Positions 8,009-20,387 are shown, counted from the first letter of the stretch. The stretch is DNA of 64,000 nt from Leucobacter coleopterorum (GCF_011382985.1 NZ_CP049933.1:2790001-2854000); one strand, 5' to 3'. Program-made: numbers and translations. The notes: generated by a model not told the origin, from the sequence alone.

Positions 8009-9913
8009 ATGCCGACCACTCTGCAGTCCGTCGTATTTCCGCAGGCAAAAGACCCCGACGTCCTGCCACTGTACGCGGACCCCGAGACCTGGACGATGAT
8101 CGATGAAAAGTCGGTTCGTTTGAGCCAGCACGCACACATTGACAGCGTGCTCTCCCGCTCAAGCTCGCGCGTTCGTCCCGGCGAGCGCATCTCCTATGCA
8201 AGCTACTTCAACGCCTTCCCGGCAGCCTACTGGCAACGCTGGACCGTGGTCACCGAGGTTCGCCTGGAACTGCGCACACGGGGCGCGGGCACCGTCATCG
8301 TGTATCGCTCAAACTCCAGCGGTGTTCAGCAGCAGGTCGAGGCCCGCACGGTTTCAGGATCGGCTGTCACCTCCTTCGATTTGCCACTCAAGTCGTTCAG
8401 CGACGGTGGCTGGTACTGGTTTGACCTCATCGCGGGTACCGAGGACCTCACACTCGAGCAGGGCACCTGGTCCACCGACGCAAAGCCGGTCAACGAGGGC
8501 AAGCTGAGCCTCGGCATGACCACTTACAACAAGCCCGACTTCTGTGTCGCCACGCTTGGCAATATCGCACAGAATCCGGCCCTCGTTGAGGTGATCGACC
8601 GAATCTTCCTGGTCGACCAGGGAACCCAGAAGGTGCGCGACGAGAGGGGCTTTGACGAAGTGTCGGTTCAGCTCGGCGACACCCTACAGGTGATCGAGCA
8701 GGGCAACCTCGGTGGATCCGGTGGTTTCGCGCGCTCAATGTCAGAAACGCTTGAGCGCGAAGACACAGATTTCTTGCTGCTGCTCGACGACGACATCGAG
8801 TTTGAGACCGAAAGTGCGCTGCGCGCGCTGCAGTTCGGCCGCTTCAGCCGCACACCCGTGATCGTCGGCGGTCACATGTTCGATTTGCTCGACAAGCCCG
8901 TTATGCACGCCTGGGCCGAGGTCGTACGCCCCGGTCCATTCATGTGGGGACCATCGTTCGAAGAGCAGCACCGCCACGACTTCCGTGAGAGCAACCTCCG
9001 CCAGACCAAGTGGATGCACGCGCGCCTCGACTCCGACTACAACGGTTGGTGGATGTGCATGATCCCCAAGAAGGTCATTGCCGAGATCGGACTGTCGCTT
9101 CCGGTCTTCATTAAGTGGGACGACGCGGAGTACGGCCTGCGAGCCAAGGCCGCTGGCTACCGCACGGTGTCACTGCCGGGTGTTGCGCTGTGGCACGTAT
9201 CCTGGATCGATAAAGACGACTCGCAGGACTGGCAGGCGTTCTTCCACACCCGCAATCGCATCATCGCGGGTCTGCTGCACTCCGACGCAGCTGGTGGTGG
9301 CCGACTCATTCAAAACAGCAGCCGGCAGGATCTCAAGAAGCTGCTGAACATGCAGTACTACGCGACCCAGCTATCAATCGATGGCATGCGCTCTATTTTC
9401 GACGGCCCAGGTGCGCTGCACAGGAGCATCTCAACAGATATGCCCGCCGCGCGCGCGCACGCTGCGGATTTCCCTGAGACTCGCATCTACCGCTCCGACG
9501 ATCCAGAGACCCCAGTCGCTTTCGGTGGCCGAGCCCTGCCGTTACTGGAGGATCCCGATGACTACCCAACGGGTGCGCGCCTGGCGCTCTTCACGCTCAA
9601 AACTGTGCCGAAGCACTGGCTGCGCAAGAACCGCGAGTCGGATCAGCACGCACCTGAGCTCGAGTACTCGAAGGCTGATTCGCTGTGGTGGCGCATCCCT
9701 GTCCACCACAGCGTTGTGATCGGCTCTGCCGATGGTAGCGGCAAGATGTGGTATCGCCACGATCAAGCGAAGTTCCGCCGCCTACTCAAGGAATCGCGTC
9801 AACTCGCGCGCCGTCTGGAGAAGAACTGGGACCGGCTGGCGGAGGCTTACAAGGCTGCTCTGCCTGAGATCACCTCGGTCGAGGAGTGGCGTAAGACCTT
9901 TGACGGGCGGTAG
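8009..9913 (+). CDS. GlfT2-like polymerising galactofuranosyltransferase
   Basis: At 634 residues it matches mycobacterial GlfT2 in length and layout. An N-terminal beta-rich domain (about 1-160) precedes a GT-A domain starting at KLSLGMTTYNKPDFC. The metal-binding triad DDD is at 260-262 in LLLLDDDIEF, an acceptor/catalytic motif KWDDAEYGLRAKAAGY lies near 370, and a His follows in ALWHVSW. A C-terminal helical domain completes it. GlfT2 transfers galactofuranose from UDP-Galf with alternating linkages in the cytoplasm; here it would build a galactofuranan. The UDP-Galf supplier glf lies 3 kb away. I chose ATG 8009 (AAAGGG upstream) over an in-frame GTG at 7991, because conservation should begin with the PTTLQSVVFP segment. 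Confidence 0.87.
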   Translation: MPTTLQSVVFPQAKDPDVLPLYADPETWTMIDEKSVRLSQHAHIDSVLSRSSSRVRPGERISYASYFNAFPAAYWQRWTVVTEVRLELRTRGAGTVIVYRSNSSGVQQQVEARTVSGSAVTSFDLPLKSFSDGGWYWFDLIAGTEDLTLEQGTWSTDAKPVNEGKLSLGMTTYNKPDFCVATLGNIAQNPALVEVIDRIFLVDQGTQKVRDERGFDEVSVQLGDTLQVIEQGNLGGSGGFARSMSETLEREDTDFLLLLDDDIEFETESALRALQFGRFSRTPVIVGGHMFDLLDKPVMHAWAEVVRPGPFMWGPSFEEQHRHDFRESNLRQTKWMHARLDSDYNGWWMCMIPKKVIAEIGLSLPVFIKWDDAEYGLRAKAAGYRTVSLPGVALWHVSWIDKDDSQDWQAFFHTRNRIIAGLLHSDAAGGGRLIQNSSRQDLKKLLNMQYYATQLSIDGMRSIFDGPGALHRSISTDMPAARAHAADFPETRIYRSDDPETPVAFGGRALPLLEDPDDYPTGARLALFTLKTVPKHWLRKNRESDQHAPELEYSKADSLWWRIPVHHSVVIGSADGSGKMWYRHDQAKFRRLLKESRQLARRLEKNWDRLAEAYKAALPEITSVEEWRKTFDGR

Positions 9914-9933
9914 ATTCCGCCATTGTCGGTGAG

Positions 9934-9979
9934 AATAGCAGAGGGCTGGGATCCGGTTGGATCCCAGCCCTCTGCTATT
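9934..9979. terminator. Bidirectional hairpin terminator between convergent genes
   Basis: A perfect 21-bp stem (9934-9954 with 9959-9979) closes a GGTT loop. It lies 20 bases after the galactofuranosyltransferase stop and 8 bases before the end of the opposing protease gene. It ends in AATA/TATT on either side, so it can serve both transcripts. Confidence 0.9.
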
Positions 9980-9987
9980 GTGCAGGG

Positions 9988-12608
9988 TTAGTGTTTGAGA
10001 CGGTAGAGGAAAGCACCCATAGCTTCGCGTGAGACGCTATCCTTCGGTTTGTAATGCGGTTTACCCGAGGGCTGTTTCGTCCCGGTGGAGAGACCGGACT
10101 TATACATCCAGGTGATCTCCTTGTAGAACTTCTGCCCCTTCTGCACGTCTGCAAATGGAGAGGCCGCTGGGGCTTTGTAGCCCTTCGGCTTCTGCATACG
10201 GAACATGAACGCTGCCATGGCCTCACGGCTGACAGCTGCCTTGGGATCATAGAACCGCTGACCATCACGCATGGTTCCGGTAGACAGTCCGGACTTGTAC
10301 ATCCAGGTGATCTCCTTGTAGAACGGCTGTCCCTTCTGCACGTCTACGAACGGTGACTTGGCAGGTGCCTTGTAGTTCTTCGGCGCGTTCAAGCGATAGA
10401 GGAATGCCGCCATGGCCTCACGGCTCACAGCTGCCTTTGGCGCATACACGGCACCCTTGGCAGTGCGGGTGCCAGTGGAGGTACCGGATGACTTCATCCA
10501 GCTGATCTCCGTGTAGAACTTGTGACCGTAGAGCACGTCGATGAACGGTGGGCTCACAACTGTTTTCGCTGCAGCGGTTGTTCCCTTACCCGAGATCCAA
10601 CCAGCAGCATAAGGCTTGACCGTCACTGTGACCTTCTGACGAATGTCAGCGGCGGTCGTCTTGTAGCTTGCACTAGTGGCGCCTTTGATGGCTTTTCCGT
10701 TGCGATACCACTGGTAGCGGTCAGAGATTTTGGTCGGGGCTGTGCCGAAGGTCACTGCCCACTTGCCCGATGTCTTCGCCGTCAGCGTCTTGCCAGCGAC
10801 AATGGTTCCGCCCTCTTTGACAGAGGTCGAGACGGATTTGCCACCGTCTTTGAAACCCTTGTATTCAACACGAACCTTCGCGGTGGCGCCTGAAGCTGAC
10901 TCAACCACGACGCGAACTGTGTCGCTGTAAGGCATGAGAGTGTTGCCAACACGCAGTGCCTGGTAGCGATACCCGCCCGACCAGCGAGACAGCACTGAAG
11001 ACGTCTTACCCTCAACAGATATTCCAGAATCCGCGGCCTTCAGAACACGCACACCCGTGCTCATTCTGCCGTCGAAGAACCCACCACCACCGTACCAGGA
11101 ACCGTCGGCCCATGGCATTCCGCTGTCTTGCCCTGTGCCATTGCGGTATTCAACAAAGAACGTTTTGCCGGGTGCAGGGCTCGCGACACGCAGACCACGA
11201 ACACCACTCGTGGCACTCCCAGCATTGATCGTAAAAGTCTGGACCAAACCGCCCGAAGTTGAAACCTCCTTGAGCATTGAGCCATTGGTGATGCCAAGCA
11301 TCTTTTTCTGAGCGATTGTGAGCGCTGCTGGTTTACTGCTGCGCCCCTGTGCTGCCATCCCCATGACGCTCCAGTGGTCGCCGTATTCCGCATCAACACA
11401 ACCTGATCCCGACACTGGGCGACCCTTGGGGGTGGATACTGCAGCATCAACCTTGGGCTAGTGCACTGGCGTGCATTACTGTGCCCGAGGCCAAGCGTGT
11501 GACCAAGCTCGTGAGCAACGGCGTGTTCTGCGTCTGAAACGGGAACGTTTGAACCGCCGCGCATGCCAAGGTCGATCCAGGTCACACCGCCCGAGTGGAG
11601 GGTGCCCAGAAGCGCCAGACCGTAAGCGTCACCGCAGCCAGCATTCACAAACGTTACGAGGTGACGACCGCTCGTCAGGTAAGTATTTGCATTTCGGTAG
11701 CCCATGTCGAAGATCGCTTGGTTCCAAAGAGCTACGACGTCACACCGGCTTGTACTCGGCGCAAGCGACTTATAGCTGGCAACCGGCATCGAACTAATCT
11801 GACCACCCGTCTGCTCCTTCCAGTAGGTGGATGCAGTGTTCACGAGGGACTCAAGCTGCGCTCGCGTCGGCGAAGGAAGGGCGCTGCCTCCGAAGTAGCG
11901 AATATCTACCGGGTGGCTTTTTGCAGCGAGAGCAGCGGGGGCGGCAGCTTCAGCGTCAATGCCCACACCGGTGGTTTCAAGCGAGGTACCTGCAACGTAT
12001 GCGGCATCAGCTGCGGTTTCAGCAACTTCGGTCGAGGAGAGCTCGCCTTCAACGTCGATCCGATCTTGCAGGGCAGCCACTGATTCTTCAGGAAGCTGCA
12101 CGACACCGGAGAACGCACTTCCGCTCTCGAGTACACCCTGTGAGTTCGCCTCATCAAGCTTCACAAGTCCGACCTGGTCGGTTGCAACCAGTGCATCACC
12201 CTGACGGATAACCGGTTCTTCGCCTGCCTCAATCTGCTCAAGGTTCTGGGGCGCAGCCTCGTCTGGCATGACGTAAACGGTGCCCGTAACCTCGATAGTT
12301 TCAGGAGCCTCGGTCACTGGAGCCGCATCACCCTCGTTTGTCGGGGCTGCGGCGTCAGTATCTTCAGCCCGAGGGGTCGTGTCCCCCGACTGTCCGCCAG
12401 TGGCATCAGCCTCAGCATCTTCATTCTCAGCAGCCTTGGTGCCATCCGCATTCTCGGAGCCGTCGACTGCGTCTGGCTGAGTCTGGTCTTCGACGGCTGT
12501 AACCCCGTCTTCAGGAGTGAGGGGATCCAGAGCGTTTGCCGGAGCTACGCTAAGAGCCAGCAACAGCGCCAACGCGCACCCAGCCACGGAATTGACTACT
12601 TTTCGCAA
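9988..12608 (-). CDS. Secreted metzincin-like metalloprotease with three SLH domains (one-base frameshift)
   Basis: Two overlapping frames join into one 873-residue protein if one C is restored in CCC (GGG at 11455-11457 on the plus strand). Residues 1-27 are a signal peptide ending ANA; residues 28-130 are an acidic, Thr/Ala-rich linker. A protease domain carries the zinc motif HELGHTLGLGH at about 366-376. The Met-turn (DHWSVMG) lies just past the break in the other frame. An Ig-like repeat (YQWYRNGKAIKGAT) and three SLH repeats, each with VSREAM, end the protein. SLH domains hold proteins on cell-wall polymers, often pyruvylated ones, and a pyruvyltransferase is encoded in this window. Start is TTG 12608 with GAAAGG upstream. 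If the frameshift is real the protease is inactive and unanchored. Confidence 0.85.
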
Positions 12609-12714
12609 TATTTACCTTTCGCAAGATGACATTAACCTCACCCCAAACGAAAAGCTTATGTGGGGGTTCAGTGAATGTCGAGCTTCAGGGTGTGTTGCGA
12701 CCGAATTGAGAGCT

Positions 12715-13932
<1,218 letters not shown>

Positions 13933-13990
13933 TTAGTCTCGGTTGGGAGCACGTTTCCCGTGCCTTGACCGACAACAGTTACGGACCTTC

Positions 13991-15898
13991 ATGAGTTGGA
14001 TCGAAGCAATTCCGACGGCCTTGGCGAGCGCAGCCATACTGCTGATTCCCGGACTGGCGGTCGGCTGGTTTATTGGGCTGCGCAGGTTATGGTTGTTGGC
14101 ACTCGCCCCGGCTGTATCGATCACGCTGCTGAGCGTCGCCTCCGTCGCGCTTCCACTCATCGGCATTTCGTGGCACCCGCTCTCAGCCCTACTGTTTGCT
14201 GCTATCTTCGGTGCCCTCATCGTGTGCCTGTTCAGATTCGCGCTACGAGCGAGGTTCGATTTCGCGACCTCAGAAAGCGGCCGATCCTGGCCCACCATCG
14301 TAGCTTGGGCTTTCTGTTCAATTGCGCTCATCACCATCACGGCCGTCTCAATCGGCAAACCCGAAAACATCTCCCAGACCTTCGACAACGTCTTCCACCT
14401 CAACGCCATAGCGTTCATCCACGACACCGGCAACGCTTCACCCTTCGATATCACCCTGCTCACAACCCCCAACGGGCAACGCGGTTTTTATCCCGATGCC
14501 TACCACGCTCTCGTCCAGCTAGCTCAGCAGTTCACCGGTGCGTCCATCCCGGTCGCCATCAACGCGTTCAACGTTGCAGTGCTGGCAACCGTCTGGCCGC
14601 TCGGCATTCTGCTGCTGTCGCGCCAAATCGCGGGCTCCTCGCGCGCGGCCACGATCGCAACAGGAATTCTTGCCGCAGCCCTACCAGCTTTCCCCCTCAA
14701 CATGCTGGTTTACGGCGTGCTGTACCCCTTCTTCTTGGGTCTCGCGCTGATGCCCGCTGCACTTGCGCTCGTCATGAACCTCCTCGGAGCCTCTCGCGAG
14801 GGACGCATTACGACGATGTGGCCTCACATTGTGCTGCTCGCGGGCATCATCTTTGGTGTCGCAATCACCCACCCGGGCGCAATGATGGGTGTGCTCGCAC
14901 TCGCCACCGCAGTTGCGACCGCGGCGTTCTTAAACGGCTGGACTCAACTTAATCGGAAGCAGAAGCGGCAGCGGAGCATTGGTTTTGGCATCTTTGTGGC
15001 GTTCGGCATCCTCCTCCTCATTGTTCTTCGTCAGGGCAACTGGTGGGAACCACGTATGTCTGTCTTTGAGGCCCTTCAGCAACTCTTAACGCTCTCTCTA
15101 GAGGGCTACGGCCTCCCCCTGCTGACTGCGGCGCTTGTGCTGTTTGGCCTTGTCATCGCGATTCGCAGGAAAGATGTCATCGGCGGGGCTGTGATTGGCA
15201 TGTGGATTATCACAGCGGTTCTGTACGTGCTCGCTGCGAGCGCGGGTCCAAAGATTCTGCGGTTCCCTACATGGGTTTGGTACGGGGACTCGCCCAGGCT
15301 TTCAGCCATCTTCGCGATCGCGGTGATCCCCGCGGGTGTTCTTGCCGTGCGCTGGATAGTTGAGGCACTTGCCAAACGGTCACGCCCATCTTGGGCAGGC
15401 GAGGTTGTTGTACTCCTTGTCATCGCGGCTGTCACCCTCACAACGGCGGGATACGATCGGCTCGCTAGGAACATACGCTGGATCCACTCGATCTCACAAG
15501 ACTCTCGTTTGCTCTCAGAAGACGAGGCGGCCCTCATCAAGCGACTACCCGATGAGGTTGCGGCCGACGAAGTCATCGCTGGAAATCCATGGACGGGCAC
15601 CTCTCTCGCGTTTGCGTTCGCCGACCGCCAGGTGATTTACCCGCACATGCTCATGAACGACGTGGGCAAGGATCGGGAGACGATCATGAGTTCGCTCAAA
15701 CAAGCTGACAGCAATCCCGCGGTGTGCGGGGCCGTTGATCGCCTCAACGTGCGCTACGTGCTCGACTTTGGGACCAGAGAGGTGCACAAAGAAGCCCATC
15801 GCTATCCTGGCATCGAGGGGCTCAGCAAGTCGCCGCTGTTCGAACTGGTGGACCAGGAGGGCGACGCGAAGCTCTACCGCTTTATGGGTTGTCAGTAG
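13991..15898 (+). CDS. Polytopic membrane protein, DUF6541/GT-C-like
   Basis: The 635-residue protein has roughly twelve to fourteen hydrophobic helices and a C-terminal soluble domain of about 120 residues. After the fourth helix a loop contains NISQTFDNVFHLNAI, then RGFYPDAYHALVQL. Acidic and His residues in early loops recall GT-C glycosyltransferases that use polyprenyl-phosphate sugars outside the membrane. The layout resembles actinobacterial DUF6541 proteins, but the assignment is by eye and the activity is not established. ATG 13991 (MSWIEAIP) is preferred over codons at 13943. The 3' end overlaps the convergent acyltransferase by 17 bases. Confidence 0.75.
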   Translation: MSWIEAIPTALASAAILLIPGLAVGWFIGLRRLWLLALAPAVSITLLSVASVALPLIGISWHPLSALLFAAIFGALIVCLFRFALRARFDFATSESGRSWPTIVAWAFCSIALITITAVSIGKPENISQTFDNVFHLNAIAFIHDTGNASPFDITLLTTPNGQRGFYPDAYHALVQLAQQFTGASIPVAINAFNVAVLATVWPLGILLLSRQIAGSSRAATIATGILAAALPAFPLNMLVYGVLYPFFLGLALMPAALALVMNLLGASREGRITTMWPHIVLLAGIIFGVAITHPGAMMGVLALATAVATAAFLNGWTQLNRKQKRQRSIGFGIFVAFGILLLIVLRQGNWWEPRMSVFEALQQLLTLSLEGYGLPLLTAALVLFGLVIAIRRKDVIGGAVIGMWIITAVLYVLAASAGPKILRFPTWVWYGDSPRLSAIFAIAVIPAGVLAVRWIVEALAKRSRPSWAGEVVVLLVIAAVTLTTAGYDRLARNIRWIHSISQDSRLLSEDEAALIKRLPDEVAADEVIAGNPWTGTSLAFAFADRQVIYPHMLMNDVGKDRETIMSSLKQADSNPAVCGAVDRLNVRYVLDFGTREVHKEAHRYPGIEGLSKSPLFELVDQEGDAKLYRFMGCQ

Positions 15899-17986
15899 CG
15901 GACTGTTCGACGAGAGGGGTGAGTTCTCGCGCAAACCACCCCTTTAACGACTTGGTGTACATGGCGCTCAGGTGGTTGTCGTCTCTGTACATCACGAGAT
16001 CACCTGAAATCATGTGGCAGGTACCCTCTGGGCACACCATCTGATGGGTGTCGAGCACGCTCAGGCTGAGCTCCGTTGCCGCCTTGGTGAGCCAGTCAGC
16101 CTCCTGCGCATCCCCCACGAGCAGGCATCGTCAATCGGGCCCTGCCTGATAAGGCAATCGGGCCCGCTCAGACTCTGCCCCTCCGCACCAAAGATGCCAA
16201 CAGACGGCGCATCCCTCATAACAACTACCTGTTTTCCGGCGTCGCGCAACCGAGAAAGCGCTGGTTTAGGATCTGCCTCACCCGACACTAGATCAGCGCG
16301 AACGCTTACAATGACGATGTCAATCGAGGGGTCCGCCTCGATCGCGCTGAGCTGTTGCTCGCTCCACTCACGACAGCGCGCGGCCTCCTCATCGCTGATT
16401 GTTGAAGGCACGTCGAAGATCTCACACGATGCACGTGATTCCACACGCAGCCCCCAGTCTGACTCAGCCGCTAGATGCTGAAGCGGAGTAGCAAACTGTT
16501 CGGCGTGAGAGTCGCCAATCAAGAGGATCTGAGCACCCAGTCCCGGGAAATCGCAAGATCGCTCAACCCACGTGCTGACGACCTGCCCCGTGCAGTGGCC
16601 ATCCTTCTCGGCTGAGCGGAACCACTTCCACGGAGTGTCCTCCTGCGCGAAGGCGGGATCGATCAAGGCTTCATCGTATCTATGCGGATCCGGACACTTG
16701 TTCAGCACCGCATACGCCCCAACGCACAAGCCCACCCCCGTTGCGCCGCCGTTCTTGTCCCCGCGCAGTAGCGACTCGATCTCGGTGCGCCGCTGATCCA
16801 CGTCCTGCTGAATCGCGACAATCTGTGACGCGGCAAAGCCAATGATCGCCGCGATCGCCCCACCCATCAACACAAACGTCGCGCTGCGACGCTTCAGGAG
16901 TCCCGGTGCCCTACGCACAGGGTCTTCCACCCACCGGAGTGTTAACCAAGCGAGTAGGACAGTAACCGGCACCACGATCGCCGCACGCCGCCACCCCCAC
17001 CCCGCCTCGGGAATCGCGGCGGTCACCGCGAGGATCAACGGCCAGTGCCACAAATAGATCGAATACGACGTGTCACCAAGAAACTGAATAACCCGGTTAT
17101 GGGTGAGGCGTTGCGGAGCGAATCTCCAACCGCCGCGCTCACTGTCACCGCTCCAGATCAGGACGGCCGCCGCCAAAACCGGGATCACCGCGATAGCGCC
17201 TGGGAACGCGGTACCTGGACCAAAGAGCAGCGCACACGCCCCAATCGCGGCCACCGCAGCAAGACTCACCAACCCCCGCACGAGCGACGGGCCCCTCCAC
17301 GCCGGAATCATGGCCACCAGCCCGCCCAGCGCGAACTCCCAAGCGCGGGTTGTAGTCACAAAGTAGGCAGCTGGCTGCGAGCGGGCGGTCTCCATAACCG
17401 AAAAAGCGAGAGATGCAAGCAGCACCGCTATGAGTGCACCGAGCACAAACCGACGCGACGGTTTCTTGAGCAGGGCCGCGATCCCGACCACAAGCAGTAT
17501 CAGGAGTGGCCACACCAGGTAAAACTGCTCCTCGATCGACAGCGACCAGTAGTGCTGCACAAGCGTTGGGGGCAGTGCGGAGTTGAGGTAATCGACTGAG
17601 TTCGCCGCGAGACGCCAGTTCAGGATGTAACCGGCCGCATAGCTAATGTCGCCATAGTTCTGAGGGCGCGTGTTCGTCTGCATCACCGTCATGGTCAGTA
17701 GAAGTGTTACCACAAGCACCAATAGTGATGCCGGCAGCAACCGCCGCACGCGTCTCGCCCAGAACTCAGTAACGCGAATTCGCCCCGTTGTCTCAAGCTC
17801 GCGCAGCAGGTGTCCGGTGATAAGAAAGCCACTCACCACAAAAAAGATGTCGACGCCGATATAGCCACCGGGCAACCATGCTGGAAACAGGTGAAACACC
17901 ACCACCAGCACAACCGCAAGGGCACGCAAACCCTGAATATCAAGACGACGCCGAGACGGGCCACTCGTGTGTGCTACACGCTGCAA
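15882..17986 (-). CDS. AT3-SGNH acyltransferase, copy 1 (one-base frameshift near the C-terminus)
   Basis: The N-terminal AT3 domain has about ten helices, with catalytic RALAVVLVVVFH and VDIFFVVSGFLIT. A C-terminal SGNH hydrolase-like domain (LLIGDSHAEQ) follows. Such OafA-type proteins move acyl groups across the membrane onto glycans. The main frame breaks after DDACSWG; the other frame continues DAQEADWLTK to DDNHLS, which holds the SGNH Asp-His pair. One C added to CCCCC (16112-16116) restores 701 residues, with the same spacing as copies 2 and 3. TTG 17986 is used, with AAAGGAAAC before it. The last 17 bases overlap the convergent polytopic gene. Confidence 0.85.
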
Positions 17987-18035
17987 GTCTGTTGTTTCCT
18001 TTGCTGAACCGTTTCGGGGCGAAGACGCTAAGAGC

Positions 18036-20387
18036 CTAATCTAGGAGCAATTTCAGTTCTCTAGCGAGCCACCCCTCGAGAGACCTCACAAACGTTCCTG
18101 TGAGGTGGTTGTCGTCGGTGTAGACCACCAGGTCACCGATAATTGTGTGACAGGTTCCATCTGAGCACAGAATTTTGTGCGTATCTATCACACTCAGGTC
18201 GAGGTTGTCTGCCCCGGCTAAGAGCCAGCTAGGTTGAGGATCCTCAGCCCAACTGCACGCGTCGTCATTCACGCCTTGAGCTAATAAGCACTCTGGGCCA
18301 GTGAGCCTTACACCGCTCGGTCCGAAGAACCCGATCTCGGGCGTGTCCCTCACAATAATGACCTGTTTCCCAGCATCACGAAGTCTGGAGAGCCCTGGCA
18401 CAGGGTCGGCTGGCAAGACGTTTCCCTCGATACGCATGCTCACAATAACCACGTCTATTGTCGGGTCGGCGATAATGGAGTCGAGCAGCTGTTTACTCCA
18501 CTCCAGGCACCGAGCAATATCCTCGTTCTGGTCCTCGACAGGAAGGGTAAAAATCGCACAGGATGAACGGCTCTGCAAACGCAGCCCCCACCCTTCCTGC
18601 TCGGCCACCCGACTGAGGGGCTCCATGAGTTGATCTGCGTGGGAGTCCCCGATAACCAAGATCTGTTTGCCCTTACCGGGGAAATAGCAGGATCGCTCAG
18701 GCAGGGAGCCAACGGTTTCCTTCGTGCATTGCCCCTCGACAGTCTTGTCGTTAATCCATCGCCACGGTTTGTCTTCCTGCGCAAATGCGGGGTCTATGAG
18801 CTGCGGGTTGTAGGCGTACGGGTTGTCACACTTGTTGAGGATCGCGTACGCCCCAACGCAGAGTTTTGGCTCGACTGGATCAAGGGTTTTTGTGTTTCCA
18901 AAGAGTGATTCGAGTTCGGTTTGTCGTTTTTCGACGTCCTGTTGGATCGCGACACTCTGCCACACACAGACACCAACAATCGCCGCAACCACAACCGCCA
19001 TCAACCCAAACGTCATACTCCGACGCCGCAACACACCAGGAGCCTTGCGGATTGGATCTTCCACGCACTTCAACGTCACCCATGCCAGCACCACCGTCAC
19101 AGGCACCACAATCAACGCGCGACGCCACCCCCACCCCGCCGCAGGAAACACCGCCGTCACCGCAAGAATCAACGGCCAATGCCACAAATAGATCGAGTAC
19201 GACGCATCGCCCAGAAACTGCACCACCCGGTTATGCGTGAGCCGCTGCGGCGCGAACACCCAACTCTGATCGTCACTGTCACCGCACCAGATCAGCACCG
19301 CCGTCGCCACAACAGGGAGGAGCGCGATCGCCCCCGGGAACGAAGTCGCCGCCCCAAACATGAACGCGCACACAGCAACCACAGCCAACGCGACCACGCT
19401 CACCAGCCCACGAACCAGCGGCGTGGTACGTGCCGCTGGCACCATCGCGACAAGCCCACCCAACGCAAACTCCCACACCCTGGTTGTTGTCACAAAATAG
19501 GCGGCGGGCTGCGACCGAGACGTCTCAACGATCGAAAACACTAATGAAACCGACAACACGAGCACAAGGGCGGCAAGTACGAACCGACGCTGAGGTTTGC
19601 GCACCAGCGCCGCGATCCCAATCACGATCGCAATCAACACTGGCCACACCAGATAAAACTGTTCTTCAATCGACAACGACCAGTAATGCTGCACCAGCGT
19701 TGGCGGAAACTGCGAGTTAAGGTAATCGACCGAGTTCGCGGCAAGACGCCAGTTCAGAATGTAACTGGCCGCGTACCCGATGTCACCATAGTTTTGAGGT
19801 CGCGTGTTCGCGGGCATCACAGTCATCGTGAGAACAATCGAGACGGCTAACACGAGGAGCGACGCGGGCAACAACCGACGGACGCGTCTGGCCCAAAACT
19901 GCGTCACACAAACCCGGCCCTGCGTCTCAACCTCGCGCAACAGGTGCCCAGTAATCAGGAACCCACTAATCACAAAGAAAATATCGACACCGATATAGCC
20001 GCCAGGCACCAGACGAGGAAAGAGGTGGAATACCACGACCAGCACAACCGCAAGCGCACGCAAACCCTGAATATCAAGACGACGCCGAGACACCATCAGA
20101 CCACTCTGTCGCTGCAAACCATTTACCTTCGGGAGGGAGGAAACTGTCGGGTTAGTCCAGAGCCTTCGGGCCAGCTGCTGCTCAGCAACATCAATCAGCT
20201 CAACAATTCGAAGACTATTTCCTCGTAGTTCGTCGATCTCTGCCTCGAGACGATCAATGTGCGCGCGCGCCGACTGCAGCTCAGCCTCGATAGCTGTCAT
20301 TCGACGAGCATCGTCACGCCAGTGAAATACAAAACGATGAGCCAGCGCGCGGAAGCTTCGTGGTGACTGCGAATCAGGCTGAGTCAT
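18036..20387 (-). CDS. AT3-SGNH acyltransferase, copy 2, with coiled-coil N-terminal extension
   Basis: This intact 783-residue paralogue has AT3 helices (RRRLDIQGLRALAVV onward) and an SGNH domain with GDSHADQ and DDNHLT. It differs from copies 1 and 3 by about 97 extra N-terminal residues. That part includes a heptad-like coiled coil (IEAELQSARAHIDRLEAEID) and an amphipathic stretch. The start at ATG 20387 is strongly supported by AGGAGG. It overlaps the LicD-methyltransferase stop by 14 bases, so the genes are coupled. An internal ATG at residue 98 (MVSRRRLDIQ) matches the natural start of a normal AT3 protein. The extension may be a separate small protein fused in frame. The likely role is O-acylation of the exported polymer. 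Confidence 0.88.
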   Translation of the reverse strand: MTQPDSQSPRSFRALAHRFVFHWRDDARRMTAIEAELQSARAHIDRLEAEIDELRGNSLRIVELIDVAEQQLARRLWTNPTVSSLPKVNGLQRQSGLMVSRRRLDIQGLRALAVVLVVVFHLFPRLVPGGYIGVDIFFVISGFLITGHLLREVETQGRVCVTQFWARRVRRLLPASLLVLAVSIVLTMTVMPANTRPQNYGDIGYAASYILNWRLAANSVDYLNSQFPPTLVQHYWSLSIEEQFYLVWPVLIAIVIGIAALVRKPQRRFVLAALVLVLSVSLVFSIVETSRSQPAAYFVTTTRVWEFALGGLVAMVPAARTTPLVRGLVSVVALAVVAVCAFMFGAATSFPGAIALLPVVATAVLIWCGDSDDQSWVFAPQRLTHNRVVQFLGDASYSIYLWHWPLILAVTAVFPAAGWGWRRALIVVPVTVVLAWVTLKCVEDPIRKAPGVLRRRSMTFGLMAVVVAAIVGVCVWQSVAIQQDVEKRQTELESLFGNTKTLDPVEPKLCVGAYAILNKCDNPYAYNPQLIDPAFAQEDKPWRWINDKTVEGQCTKETVGSLPERSCYFPGKGKQILVIGDSHADQLMEPLSRVAEQEGWGLRLQSRSSCAIFTLPVEDQNEDIARCLEWSKQLLDSIIADPTIDVVIVSMRIEGNVLPADPVPGLSRLRDAGKQVIIVRDTPEIGFFGPSGVRLTGPECLLAQGVNDDACSWAEDPQPSWLLAGADNLDLSVIDTHKILCSDGTCHTIIGDLVVYTDDNHLTGTFVRSLEGWLARELKLLLD

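Noticed and set aside
9988..10560. Regularly spaced DNA repeats suggesting a CRISPR-like array
   Set aside because: The units are coding and translate to three SLH repeats with VSREAM; the period is about 190-210 bases and there are no unique spacers between identical repeats.
17045..17599. Long plus-strand frames opposite acyltransferase copies (also 18921-19544)
   Set aside because: Arg/His/Pro-rich antisense shadows that recur at the same place in each acyltransferase copy because the copies are similar.
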